DNA of 18,704 nt from Chloroflexota bacterium (GTDB lineage: Bacteria; Chloroflexota; Limnocylindria; Limnocylindrales; CSP1-4): assembly GCA_021777365.1 (NCBI GenBank), contig JAJYDP010000015.1, forward strand, positions 1 through 18,704, written 5' to 3'. The notes below the pieces were generated by a model that was given only the letters and a program-made list of their open reading frames with translations, was not told the DNA's origin and made no database searches. Within the stretch, counting starts at the first letter, position 1; every line of letters begins with the position of its first letter. The translations under genes and the position numbers were made by a program. Positions 13,582 to 18,704 of this stretch are shown in pieces.

Positions 13582-14064
13582 GTGCCGCGTCCCGAGCAAT
13601 GGATGTACCGGAGCGAGCGGTGGATGTACGAGGGCGGGCATCCCAATCGCGTCGCTGCGCTCCTGAACCGCGTCTGGGCCATCGTCGGGTCGATGGGGCT
13701 GTGGAGCCGTCTGGTCACCCTCGAAGTCCGCGGGCACCGGACCGGCCGCCTCATCTTGTTCCCCCTGGTGGTGGTGGACTACCAGGGCGAGCGCTTTCTC
13801 GTGGCGATGCTCGGCGAGCGCGCGAACTGGGTGGCGAACGTGCGCGCCGCCGGCGGGCATGCGATCCTCCGGCATGGCCGCGCCGAGGCGGTGCGCCTCG
13901 AGGAAGTCGACCCGAGCGCCCGAGCGCCGATCCTTCAGCGGCACCTGCAGGTTGCGCCCGCGGCACGCTCGTTCGTCCCCGTCGATCGCCGAGCTCCGCT
14001 GGCCGAGTTCGACCGGATCGCGGCGCACTTCCCCGTCTTCCGCGTCCGTTCGGTTCGGGACTGA
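13582..14064 (+). CDS. Nitroreductase/quinone reductase family protein (F420-type, DUF385-like)
   Basis: The 160-aa protein has the split-barrel fold pattern of deazaflavin-dependent nitroreductases: a short N-terminal helix (HPNRVAALLNRVWAIVGS), LVTLEVRGHRTGRLILFPLV, then FLVAMLGERANWVANVRAAGG and the AILRHGRAEAVRLEEV strand pair. Relatives (Ddn type) use reduced F420 to reduce quinones or nitro compounds; some family members bind other cofactors. GTG 13582 is favoured because GGAGGG (13569-13574) sits 7 nt upstream. The open frame extends to 13492 but would run into the shared promoter. Likely controlled by the divergent TetR protein. Confidence 0.9.
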   Translation: MPRPEQWMYRSERWMYEGGHPNRVAALLNRVWAIVGSMGLWSRLVTLEVRGHRTGRLILFPLVVVDYQGERFLVAMLGERANWVANVRAAGGHAILRHGRAEAVRLEEVDPSARAPILQRHLQVAPAARSFVPVDRRAPLAEFDRIAAHFPVFRVRSVRD

Positions 14065-14113
14065 GCGATGGTGCCTCCCGGCGAGAGTGCCGCAGGGACG
14101 GGGGGTCACCGTC

Positions 14114-14317
14114 ATGACCCCAACAGACGCGAACGCGGGGCGGCCGACGCCAGGCAGAACGCTGTCCGTCATCCAGCTGCGGCCCATCGACGGCGGGGTC
14201 GGGCTCGCCGCCACCGCCGACCTGGCCGACTTCCGGGAGACCGCTCTCGCCGATCCCCGTCTCGCCGGCCTGGTGGTCCCGATCGGGCGCGGCGAGCTGG
14301 TCGCCGTGCGCCTTTGA
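14114..14317 (+). pseudogene. Fragment resembling the C-terminus of an O-methyltransferase
   Basis: This 67-codon ORF ends FRETALADPRLAGLVVPIGR then GELVAVRL. That closely follows the end of SAM-dependent O-methyltransferases of the COG4122 type, where a DPR(L/F)...(L/V)P(I/L)G(D/R)G...V motif closes the fold. The whole Rossmann core and SAM-binding motifs are missing. ATG 14114 has a G-rich stretch upstream, so it could be expressed, but it cannot be an active methyltransferase. A short unrelated protein remains possible. Confidence 0.4.
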
Positions 14318-14431
14318 TCCTGCTGCCTGGTTTCATCCGCAGGCTCCTGAGACCCCCCGGGCTCACACGCAACGTGGCAAGACGCATGAGTCATCGGGGG
14401 CGGGATCCATTTCGTCTACGACGACGTTGGC

Positions 14432-14488
14432 ATGGCGACGTTCGTCTTCGCGATGCCCGTGCTTCCCGGCAAAGGGGAGACCGACCGG
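14432..14488 (+). pseudogene. Possible N-terminal remnant of a small cytoplasmic protein
   Basis: ATG 14432 begins MATFVFAMPVLPGKGETDR, which looks like the conserved start of small proteins I have seen in high-GC genomes with an (A/T)F(V/I)F..PVLPGK(T/G)E pattern. After about 19 residues the sequence no longer looks coding and meets the end of a minus-strand gene. Weakly supported. Confidence 0.25.
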
Positions 14489-14782
14489 TCATCGCTGCTC
14501 CCTCACGGCTGTGAGGATGGCAGCGGCGATAGGCTGCGGGTCTGGTCCGTCATAGGCGAGGTCGCCGGTCGTCTGCACTTCCCGCAGCGCCCGCGCCAGC
14601 GACTCCGCGTCCACGATGACCTGCGTCTCGGGGTCGAGGCGGGCGAGGAGGTCGCGAGCATCGCGGAGGGGGCGGACGAACTGTTCCCGGTACTTCGGTG
14701 GCATCCACGACAGGAACGCGGTGAACTCGATTACGGTCGCGTCAAGCGCCGCCACCACCTCGGCCAGCGTCGGCGGGGTCAT
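14489..14782 (-). CDS. Hypothetical 97-aa protein
   Basis: No family is recognised. The protein is mostly helical and mildly acidic (TLAEVVAALDATVIEFTAFL, PLRDARDLLARLDPETQ, SLARALREVQTTGDLAYDG). It starts at ATG 14782, which overlaps the stop of the upstream 82-aa gene as ATGA. Both use codons with strong G/C at third positions, which supports coding. No signal peptide or membrane segment. Confidence 0.55.
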   Translation of the reverse strand: MTPPTLAEVVAALDATVIEFTAFLSWMPPKYREQFVRPLRDARDLLARLDPETQVIVDAESLARALREVQTTGDLAYDGPDPQPIAAAILTAVREQR

Positions 14783-15027
14783 CGCCGCTCTCCGTCGATG
14801 GCGGCGAGGACGGCGGCGCGGTCCATCGCCCTCGCGCCGTCCGCGCCGCGCATTGACAGGCGACCAGGTACCGGAAGCGCCTCGACAGCGGCCCGGATGC
14901 GGGCGTGCTCGTCGGCGGCGGTGAGAGCGCCCGGCAGACTCGGCGCACCCTCACCGTAGCGGGTGATGGGCGCGCGCAGCCGGTCCGCCTCCACCATCGC
15001 GCGGATGGCGTCCAGGCCCAGCGTCAT
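14779..15027 (-). CDS. Hypothetical 82-aa protein
   Basis: ATG 15027 has a good GGAGG 5 nt upstream, setting this start over the much longer open frame. The protein reads MTLGLDAIRAMVEADRLRAP and is predicted helical, ending AAVLAAIDGERR; no family is recognised. Its stop overlaps the start of the 97-aa gene. Together they look like a two-gene unit downstream of the decayed glycosylase/DUF429 pair, possibly from a phage or integrated element (inference from small size and tight overlap only). Confidence 0.55.
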   Translation of the reverse strand: MTLGLDAIRAMVEADRLRAPITRYGEGAPSLPGALTAADEHARIRAAVEALPVPGRLSMRGADGARAMDRAAVLAAIDGERR

Positions 15028-15070
15028 CGCAGCCTCCACGTCTTCACAACCGCCGAGCGCAGGATGACCG

Positions 15071-15190
15071 TCACGCCAGCCGCGTCCCGGCGTCGATGGT
15101 CGCGGCGAGGACGATGCCTCTGTCGCCATCCACCTCGCAGCGCGCGGTTCCGGCCGGCTTCGCGGCGAGATCGATGCCCGGAGTCCGCAC
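15071..15190 (-). pseudogene. N-terminal stub of a DUF429-like protein
   Basis: GTG 15190 lies 1 nt after the stop of the broken glycosylase gene. It encodes 39 residues beginning VRTPGIDLAAKPAGTARCEV, like the start of DUF429 (RNase H-fold) proteins, where GID(L/F)A forms the first strand. It ends in a TGA, far short of the usual 200 or more residues. DUF429 genes next to HhH-GPD glycosylase genes are familiar to me, which supports the call, but the stub is short. Confidence 0.4.
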
Positions 15191-15191
15191 C

Positions 15192-15642
15192 TCAGGTCAC
15201 CGCCCTCGTGCCTGCCTGCGAGCTGGGATAGGGACACAGCTCGCGGAGCCGGCACGCCGTGCATACCGGGTGGCTGGGACGGCATGCCGTCCGCCCGACC
15301 TCCCACAGCGCCAGATCGAACACGCCCGGGCAGTCGGGGTACAGGCTGCGGGCGGCGTAGATCACGGCTTCCGGGCGGAGTGGGATGTGGAACTCGCGGG
15401 CCAGGATGTTGGCGGCCATCGTCGCGATCTTCAGGCCGGCCCCATGGAACTCCAGGAACCGGCGCACCAGGGTGGCGCTCGAGGTCATTGAGCAGCGCGT
15501 CCGTCTCGGGCACACCCGAGAACGGAACGGGGAGCGCAGGCGCCCACAGCTGGCGCATGCCCTGCTCCACGAGGCGGTCCCGCAGCGCTCGGTTCACAGC
15601 ATCGGGGTGGCCAGCCGGACACCCCGCGTCAGCCGCCGGCAT
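15192..15642 (-). pseudogene. Endonuclease III-like (HhH-GPD) DNA glycosylase with internal deletions
   Basis: The N-terminal part (RDRLVEQGMRQLWAPALPVP, then ETDALLNDLERHP) is in one frame to about 15483. The rest is in a second frame: ATLVRRFLEFHGAGLKIATM, AANILAREFHIPLR, then EAVIYAARSLYPD. It ends with a cluster reading CRPSHPVCTACRLRELC, the C-x6-C-x2-C-x5-C [4Fe-4S] loop of endonuclease III. The HhH (GAGLKIA) is present. The segment between IPLR and EAVIYAARS, which should hold the VDxHVxRV motif with the catalytic Asp, is missing, and most of the helical domain after LERHP is also absent. This cannot be an active glycosylase. The start of the N-part (ATG 15642 or GTG 15597) is uncertain. 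Confidence 0.75.
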
Positions 15643-15675
15643 CCGCCCACCGTCGCGGGATCTTGAGCGCGTGTC

Positions 15676-15733
15676 GAGCTTGCCAGGCCGCGCGTCCAGG
15701 CAAGCTCTGGGCCCGAGCCCCACACGCGTGGGG
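15676..15733 (-). terminator. Two hairpins downstream of the GYD gene
   Basis: On leaving the GYD gene (stop at 15751) the minus strand meets CCCCAC/GTGGGG at 15718-15733 with a 4-nt loop. It then meets GAGCTTGCC/GGCAAGCTC, a perfect 9-bp stem at 15676-15684 and 15699-15707. Neither has a T-run, so intrinsic termination is plausible but unproven in high-GC DNA. Confidence 0.45.
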
Positions 15734-15750
15734 TGGCACGGACCCGCCGG

Positions 15751-16041
15751 CTATGACCTGCGCAGACCGGCGATGAAGTCGTCGATCGGGATGGCCGGCA
15801 GGGTCATGATCCGGACCGTCCCGCGGGACGAGAGCTGGGCCGATACACGCGAGATCGTCAGGTCGTCGGGCGCCTCGACGATGCTCACGAAGTCATGGGG
15901 CCCCAGCACGGCCCACTGACCGAGGACCGTGACACCGAGGTTGAGGATCTCGTCGTCGACCTGCTTGATCCGCTCCGGGCGCGAGGTGATCGTCTTCGCG
16001 CCCTCGTCGGTCAGGGTCGACAGCAGGATGAACGTCGCCAT
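15751..16041 (-). CDS. GYD-domain protein
   Basis: The 96-aa protein matches the GYD family (PF08734): MATFILLSTLTDEGAKTIT, then PERIKQVDDEILNLGVTVLG and the glycine-tyrosine/aspartate-like core as GQWAVLGPHDFVSIVEAPDD, followed by SSRGTVRIMTLPAI. It is a dimeric alpha/beta-barrel fold of unknown function, usually cytoplasmic and stand-alone. Length is normal (about 95-105 aa). ATG 16041 is the start; only a weak GAGGGG lies upstream. It is divergent from the adenosine-specific kinase gene. Confidence 0.93.
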   Translation of the reverse strand: MATFILLSTLTDEGAKTITSRPERIKQVDDEILNLGVTVLGQWAVLGPHDFVSIVEAPDDLTISRVSAQLSSRGTVRIMTLPAIPIDDFIAGLRRS

Positions 16042-16310
16042 GGCAGCACCCCTCGCCTCCGTGGTGGCCCCCGACGCATCTGGTCCCGCTGCATGCCCGG
16101 CCTGTCATGGGGTCGACGGCTCGCTGCAATGCGAGGCGCAGGCGCGCAGGCCCGCCAACATTCCCTGGTGGGCGCGACTCTTTACCGGACACGGGCGGGC
16201 GGCAAGAGGCGTTTGGCCCGTTCGGGGGCGCGGGTATGGCGAGGCCGTGGCGGCGGTACCGTGATGCGGGACGGTGCCAACCGGGCGCCCGAGGCTGTGG
16301 AGGATGTGAC
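16042..16310. other. Divergent intergenic region
   Basis: This 269-bp gap between the GYD and kinase genes must hold both promoters. No operator, RNA or convincing peptide is seen; a CxxCH-containing ORF crossing it is treated as chance. Confidence 0.4.
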
Positions 16311-16793
16311 ATGGAGCTCAGGACGATCCGCATCGAGAAGCCCGAGGACCTGAACTTCATCCTCGGGCATTCCCACTTCATCAAGACCGTGGAGGACCTG
16401 CATGAGGCTCTCGTCCAGGCCGGAACGCACCTCCGGTTTGGGCTGGCTTTCTGCGAATCGTCTGGCCCCCGCCTGATCCGGCGCTCGGGCAACGACCCCG
16501 AGCTCGTCCGCCTCGCCGTCGCGAACGCCGGGGCCATCGGCGCGGGCCACAGCTTCATCGTGTTCCTGGAGGGCGGCTTTCCTGTCAGCGTCCTCAATGC
16601 GGTCAAGAGCGTGCCCGAGGTCTGCCGGATCTTCTGCGCGACGGCGAATCCCGTGGAGGTCGTGGTGGCCGAGACGGAGCAGGGCCGGGCCATCCTCGGT
16701 GTCGTCGACGGCGGCGCGCCGCTCGGCGTCGAGACCGAGCGGGATGTCGCCGAGCGCAAGGCGCTGCTCCGACGCTTCGGGTACAAGCTCTGA
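16311..16793 (+). CDS. Adenosine-specific kinase (DUF355/PF04008)
   Basis: The 160-aa protein fits the adenosine-specific kinase family throughout: MELRTIRIEKPEDLNFILG, SHFIKTVEDLHEALV, FGLAFCESSGPRLIRRSGND, then GHSFIVFLEGGFPVSVLNAV and EVCRIFCATANPVEVVVAET. The C-terminus reads ALLRRFGYKL, a usual ending for the family. Members are known mainly from thermophiles and deep-branching bacteria and archaea; one was shown to bind adenosine, though the physiological role is not settled. GGAGG lies 8 nt before ATG 16311. In-frame upstream codons to 16107 lack support. A GCCGG/CCGGC hairpin at 16794-16808 follows the stop. Confidence 0.92.
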   Translation: MELRTIRIEKPEDLNFILGHSHFIKTVEDLHEALVQAGTHLRFGLAFCESSGPRLIRRSGNDPELVRLAVANAGAIGAGHSFIVFLEGGFPVSVLNAVKSVPEVCRIFCATANPVEVVVAETEQGRAILGVVDGGAPLGVETERDVAERKALLRRFGYKL

Positions 16794-16856
16794 GCCGGCT
16801 TGACCGGCGGGCCCGTCGATCGGAGCGCGGCCAGGCGGGCGGCCACGGCGCCGCCA

Positions 16857-16958
16857 CTACCTGTGGCGATGCACGACGGCGCCCTCGATCATCACGTCGT
16901 GCTCATATCGGCGCCCGTCGAGCTCGACCTCGCCGAAGCGGATGAGCCGTGCCTCCAT
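16857..16958 (-). pseudogene. Truncated Mth938-type (DUF498) protein
   Basis: ATG 16958 has a clear GGAGG 6 nt upstream, then MEARLIRFGEVELDGRRYEH and DVMIEGAVVHRHR, and a TAG at 16857. This matches the N-terminal strand pair of Mth938-domain proteins, which normally continue for about 80 more residues with a KGPSK-like turn. None of that remainder is found in any frame before the kinase gene at 16793. It is the last gene of the minus-strand operon starting at 17829, and is probably a dead remnant. Confidence 0.6.
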
Positions 16959-16977
16959 GCCCTGCCTCCGGCTCCCG

Positions 16978-17397
16978 TCAGACTGGCTGCGCCGGTCGAC
17001 GGCCGGCCGCCAGCTCCAGGTGGGATTCCGCGATGCGCCAGCCCGACCTGGTGCGCATGGCACTGATCCGGCCTTCGCGGCACCACCGCCGCAACAACTC
17101 CGGTGGCCTCCGAGTGCGCGCCGCGGCCTCGGCGATCGTCAGGCCCAGGGCACCTTCAGCCAGACGGATGCGCCCGCGACGCAGCGACGGAGCCGTTCCA
17201 CGAGGCATGAGCTCCCCCACCGCGCGTGGCATGTCATCGAGCCAGAACTCGGCCGTGATCCCCTCGAACCCGCAGGCGCGGCACCGCCTGGTCCGCCAGA
17301 CGGCCAGGCCGCGCCGGAATGTTCGATGGCGTGAACTCGTGTCCACGGCCGTCGGCGCCCGGCAGCTGGGACACGGAAAGAACTTCGACTGAGCCAT
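16978..17397 (-). CDS. Zinc-ribbon protein with MerR/excisionase-like HTH
   Basis: The 139-aa protein begins MAQSKFFPCPSCRAPTAV and pairs C9/C12 with C39/C42 (RCRACG), an NrdR-like zinc ribbon. Residues 88-131 read LGLTIAEAAARTRRPPELLR, then RWCREGRISAMRTRSGWRI, a winged HTH of the MerR/excisionase helix type. It is likely a DNA-binding regulator. ATG 17397 has GGGAGG 9 nt upstream, preferred over the longer open frame to 17580. The gene lies between an unknown 85-aa gene and the truncated Mth938 gene in one minus-strand operon. Confidence 0.8.
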   Translation of the reverse strand: MAQSKFFPCPSCRAPTAVDTSSRHRTFRRGLAVWRTRRCRACGFEGITAEFWLDDMPRAVGELMPRGTAPSLRRGRIRLAEGALGLTIAEAAARTRRPPELLRRWCREGRISAMRTRSGWRIAESHLELAAGRRPAQPV

Positions 17398-17467
17398 GCC
17401 TTCGTCCCTCCCGAAACTGCGATCTGCTCGGTTGTACTCGGGGGCGGCCAGCGCCGCGGGTCTCCAC

Positions 17468-17725
17468 TCACTCGGGCGCACGCCACCCGACCTCGAACCA
17501 GGCATCGGGCACGGCGCGTCCCGGTATCCGCCGCTGCACGGAGTCCCGGAAGATGCGTCGGAGCGCCCGCTCCAGGTCATCGACGTCGGTGATCCGAGCG
17601 GCGGCGTGCTCCACGGCCGCCTGTCGCCCCTCGCCGATCTCTCCCCAGTTCAGCAGGTGCAGGCGCCGTCCTCCCGACCAGGCGACGATGGTCCCGATGC
17701 GCCCGGAAGGGGAGTGGATCGCCAT
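17468..17725 (-). CDS. Hypothetical 85-aa protein
   Basis: No family is recognised. It has a beta-rich N-terminus (IHSPSGRIGTIVAWSGGRRL, HLLNWGEI) and a helical middle (AAVEHAAARITDVDDLERAL) ending PDAWFEVGWRAPE. ATG 17725 is 8 nt past the stop of the 31-aa membrane peptide, so the two are probably translated together. An upstream in-frame start at 17749 would overlap that peptide. Cytoplasmic by composition. Confidence 0.65.
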   Translation of the reverse strand: MAIHSPSGRIGTIVAWSGGRRLHLLNWGEIGEGRQAAVEHAAARITDVDDLERALRRIFRDSVQRRIPGRAVPDAWFEVGWRAPE

Positions 17726-17733
17726 CCGGGGCC

Positions 17734-17829
17734 TCAGCGCCGGTGCCACATGCGGCGGATCGAGAAGACGGCTTGCAGCAGCACGACGGCCAGGACGAGG
17801 CTCACCAGGAGCACGAACCCGGTGTCCAT
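17734..17829 (-). CDS. 31-aa single-pass membrane peptide
   Basis: AAGGAGG lies 7 nt before ATG 17829, an excellent ribosome site, and the peptide is MDTGFVLLVSLVLAVVLLQA followed by VFSIRRMWHRR. It is one transmembrane helix with a positively charged C-terminal tail, predicted N-out/C-in. It heads a three-gene minus-strand operon with the 85-aa protein and the zinc-ribbon regulator. Function unknown; a small regulator or anchor of a membrane complex is possible, and a toxin of type I style is less likely because no antisense RNA signal is evident. Confidence 0.6.
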   Translation of the reverse strand: MDTGFVLLVSLVLAVVLLQAVFSIRRMWHRR

Positions 17830-18243
17830 GTCATCGCCTCCTTCGAAGCGGCTCCAGCATCCCTCGATCCGCTGGCGCGGCCCAGTGCCGGTCGCCCCGA
17901 ACTGCCGGCGCCTCGGGTCTGTCGCAGGCACGCCCGCATGTGATGCCGTCATCGCTCGGCGTGCTCGGTCGAGGCCAGCGCCGGATCGCCACCGTCAACA
18001 AGGCAGCGTCAGAGCTTGTTCAGGCGCAAAGACTTCCCTGGCCGGGCTGTCAACGCGCCACCGCACGGTCCCGTTCGTCCGGCAGCTCTCTCTGCTGAGG
18101 GGAGCGCTGCGGTCGCCCTCTCGGAGGAGATGCTCCGCTCGACGAGCCGTGCGGCAACTGAGGCCTGAAACGCTCGTCTCGACCACGGTCGTGCGAGGGT
18201 GTAGCGTGACGACCAGGCAGTGTGGGCAGGAAGGAGGCCCAGC
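17830..18243. other. Divergent intergenic region, no gene recognised
   Basis: These 414 bases separate the membrane-peptide operon from the EF-like gene and must hold both promoters. Short ORFs on both strands lack any family resemblance. The right end carries the AGGAAGGAGG ribosome site of the EF-like gene at about 18229-18238. Confidence 0.5.
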
Positions 18244-18510
18244 ATGTCCGAGCAACACCAGCCCGCTGAGGCGATCGGCACCGTCATCCACTGGTTCGGC
18301 CACCTGTCGGTCGCCGCGGTGCGGCTCACGGCGCCGCTCGTGGTGGGCGATCGCATCCACATCCGGGGCCATTCGACCGATCTTGTCGAGACGGTCACGT
18401 CGATGGAGATCGAGCATCGGAAGGTGGATCACGCGGGACCCGGCGACGACGTCGCGCTGGCCGTCGCGGGCCATGTCCACGAGCACGACCTGATCTTCCG
18501 CGAGGCGTGA
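18244..18510 (+). CDS. Translation elongation factor-like small protein (EF-Tu domain 2 type)
   Basis: The 88-aa protein follows the EF-Tu domain-2 beta-barrel pattern: AIGTVIHWFGHLSVAAVRLT, APLVVGDRIHIRGHSTDLVE, MEIEHRKVDHAGPGDDVALA, then VHEHDLIFREA. There is no GTPase domain; such stand-alone proteins are found in archaea, Chloroflexi and other lineages and their role is unknown. AGGAAGGAGG lies a few nt before ATG 18244, suggesting high expression. Confidence 0.85.
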   Translation: MSEQHQPAEAIGTVIHWFGHLSVAAVRLTAPLVVGDRIHIRGHSTDLVETVTSMEIEHRKVDHAGPGDDVALAVAGHVHEHDLIFREA

Positions 18511-18535
18511 GGCGCCCGGAGAGCGGCTGGCGCGG

Positions 18536-18644
18536 GAGGTGCCGGTCGGGCGTCGCGCGGGCGACCGACGTTGCGCGCCCGAGCGCGGGTCGCGCTCCCT
18601 CGTGCCCCGCCCGGCCAGGCACCTCGCGTCGCGCGGGCGACCGA
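18536..18644. repeat. 18-bp direct repeat with hairpin potential
   Basis: CGTCGCGCGGGCGACCGA occurs at 18551-18568 and 18627-18644, 76 bp apart. Each contains GTCGC-GCGG-GCGAC, a 5-bp stem. The copies are preceded by GAGGTGCC (18536-18543) and its complement GGCACCTC (18618-18625). No gene is recognised from 18511 to the window end. Confidence 0.5.
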
Positions 18645-18704
18645 TGAAGTGGCGCCGGACCGGACGGAGGCATTGGACCGTGCCACGTCGAGCACGATGG
18701 CCCG

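Noticed and set aside
16090..16200. CxxCH motif resembling a cytochrome c haem site
   Set aside because: It occurs in an ORF crossing the divergent gap between the GYD and kinase genes, with no signal peptide, ribosome site or distal Met segment.
1..18704. CRISPR arrays, rRNA and insertion sequences
   Set aside because: No regularly spaced repeats, no rRNA-like sequence and no transposase motif were seen on either strand.

Overview
The window is high-GC, gene-dense bacterial DNA with many GTG starts and overlapping (GTGA/ATGA) gene junctions. An F420-type nitroreductase, an adenosine-specific kinase, a GYD protein and a small EF-Tu-domain-like protein are an accessory set I associate with Chloroflexota or related soil/sediment lineages. 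That taxonomic guess is inference only; there is no rRNA, tRNA or core marker gene here.

Left end (1-3061): the most interesting region. On the minus strand, three tightly overlapping genes encode a beta-grasp ubiquitin-like protein (frameshifted as sequenced), a JAB/JAMM deconjugating metallopeptidase and an E1/ThiF-like activating enzyme that runs off the left edge. Divergent from them lies an ImmA/IrrE-type Zn metallopeptidase followed by an XRE regulator. The shared promoter region holds an array of alternating GCGAAC/GTTCGC half-sites. Together this looks like a regulated prokaryotic ubiquitin-like conjugation system; any E2-like or effector gene would lie beyond base 1.

3286-4936: a minus-strand DinB-fold protein, an AbrB/PIN toxin-antitoxin pair whose PIN gene is frameshifted, and a small membrane protein that may also be frameshifted. 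4998-9590: a large SNF2 helicase with a SWIM zinc finger (minus), divergent from an AAA ATPase with a DUF234/nuclease-like C-terminus (plus), with short direct and inverted repeats between them. 9591-10224: no gene recognised. 10225-12167: a translationally coupled pair, an exported SagB-type nitroreductase and an (alpha/alpha)6-barrel glycosidase-like protein.

12168-17000: ordinary genes mixed with broken ones. Intact are a TetR regulator divergent from an F420-type nitroreductase, a GYD protein and an adenosine-specific kinase. Broken or partial are a DUF4143-type ATPase fragment, an O-methyltransferase-like C-terminal fragment, an endonuclease III-like gene with internal deletions that removed the catalytic Asp, a probable DUF429 N-terminal stub, and a truncated Mth938-type gene. 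The right end has a minus-strand operon (31-aa membrane peptide, unknown protein, zinc-ribbon/HTH protein) and a plus-strand EF-Tu-domain-2-like protein.

Three minus-strand genes in the first 5 kb each appear to lack a single base next to a G or C. Homopolymer under-calling in the assembly is therefore as likely as true inactivation for those three.
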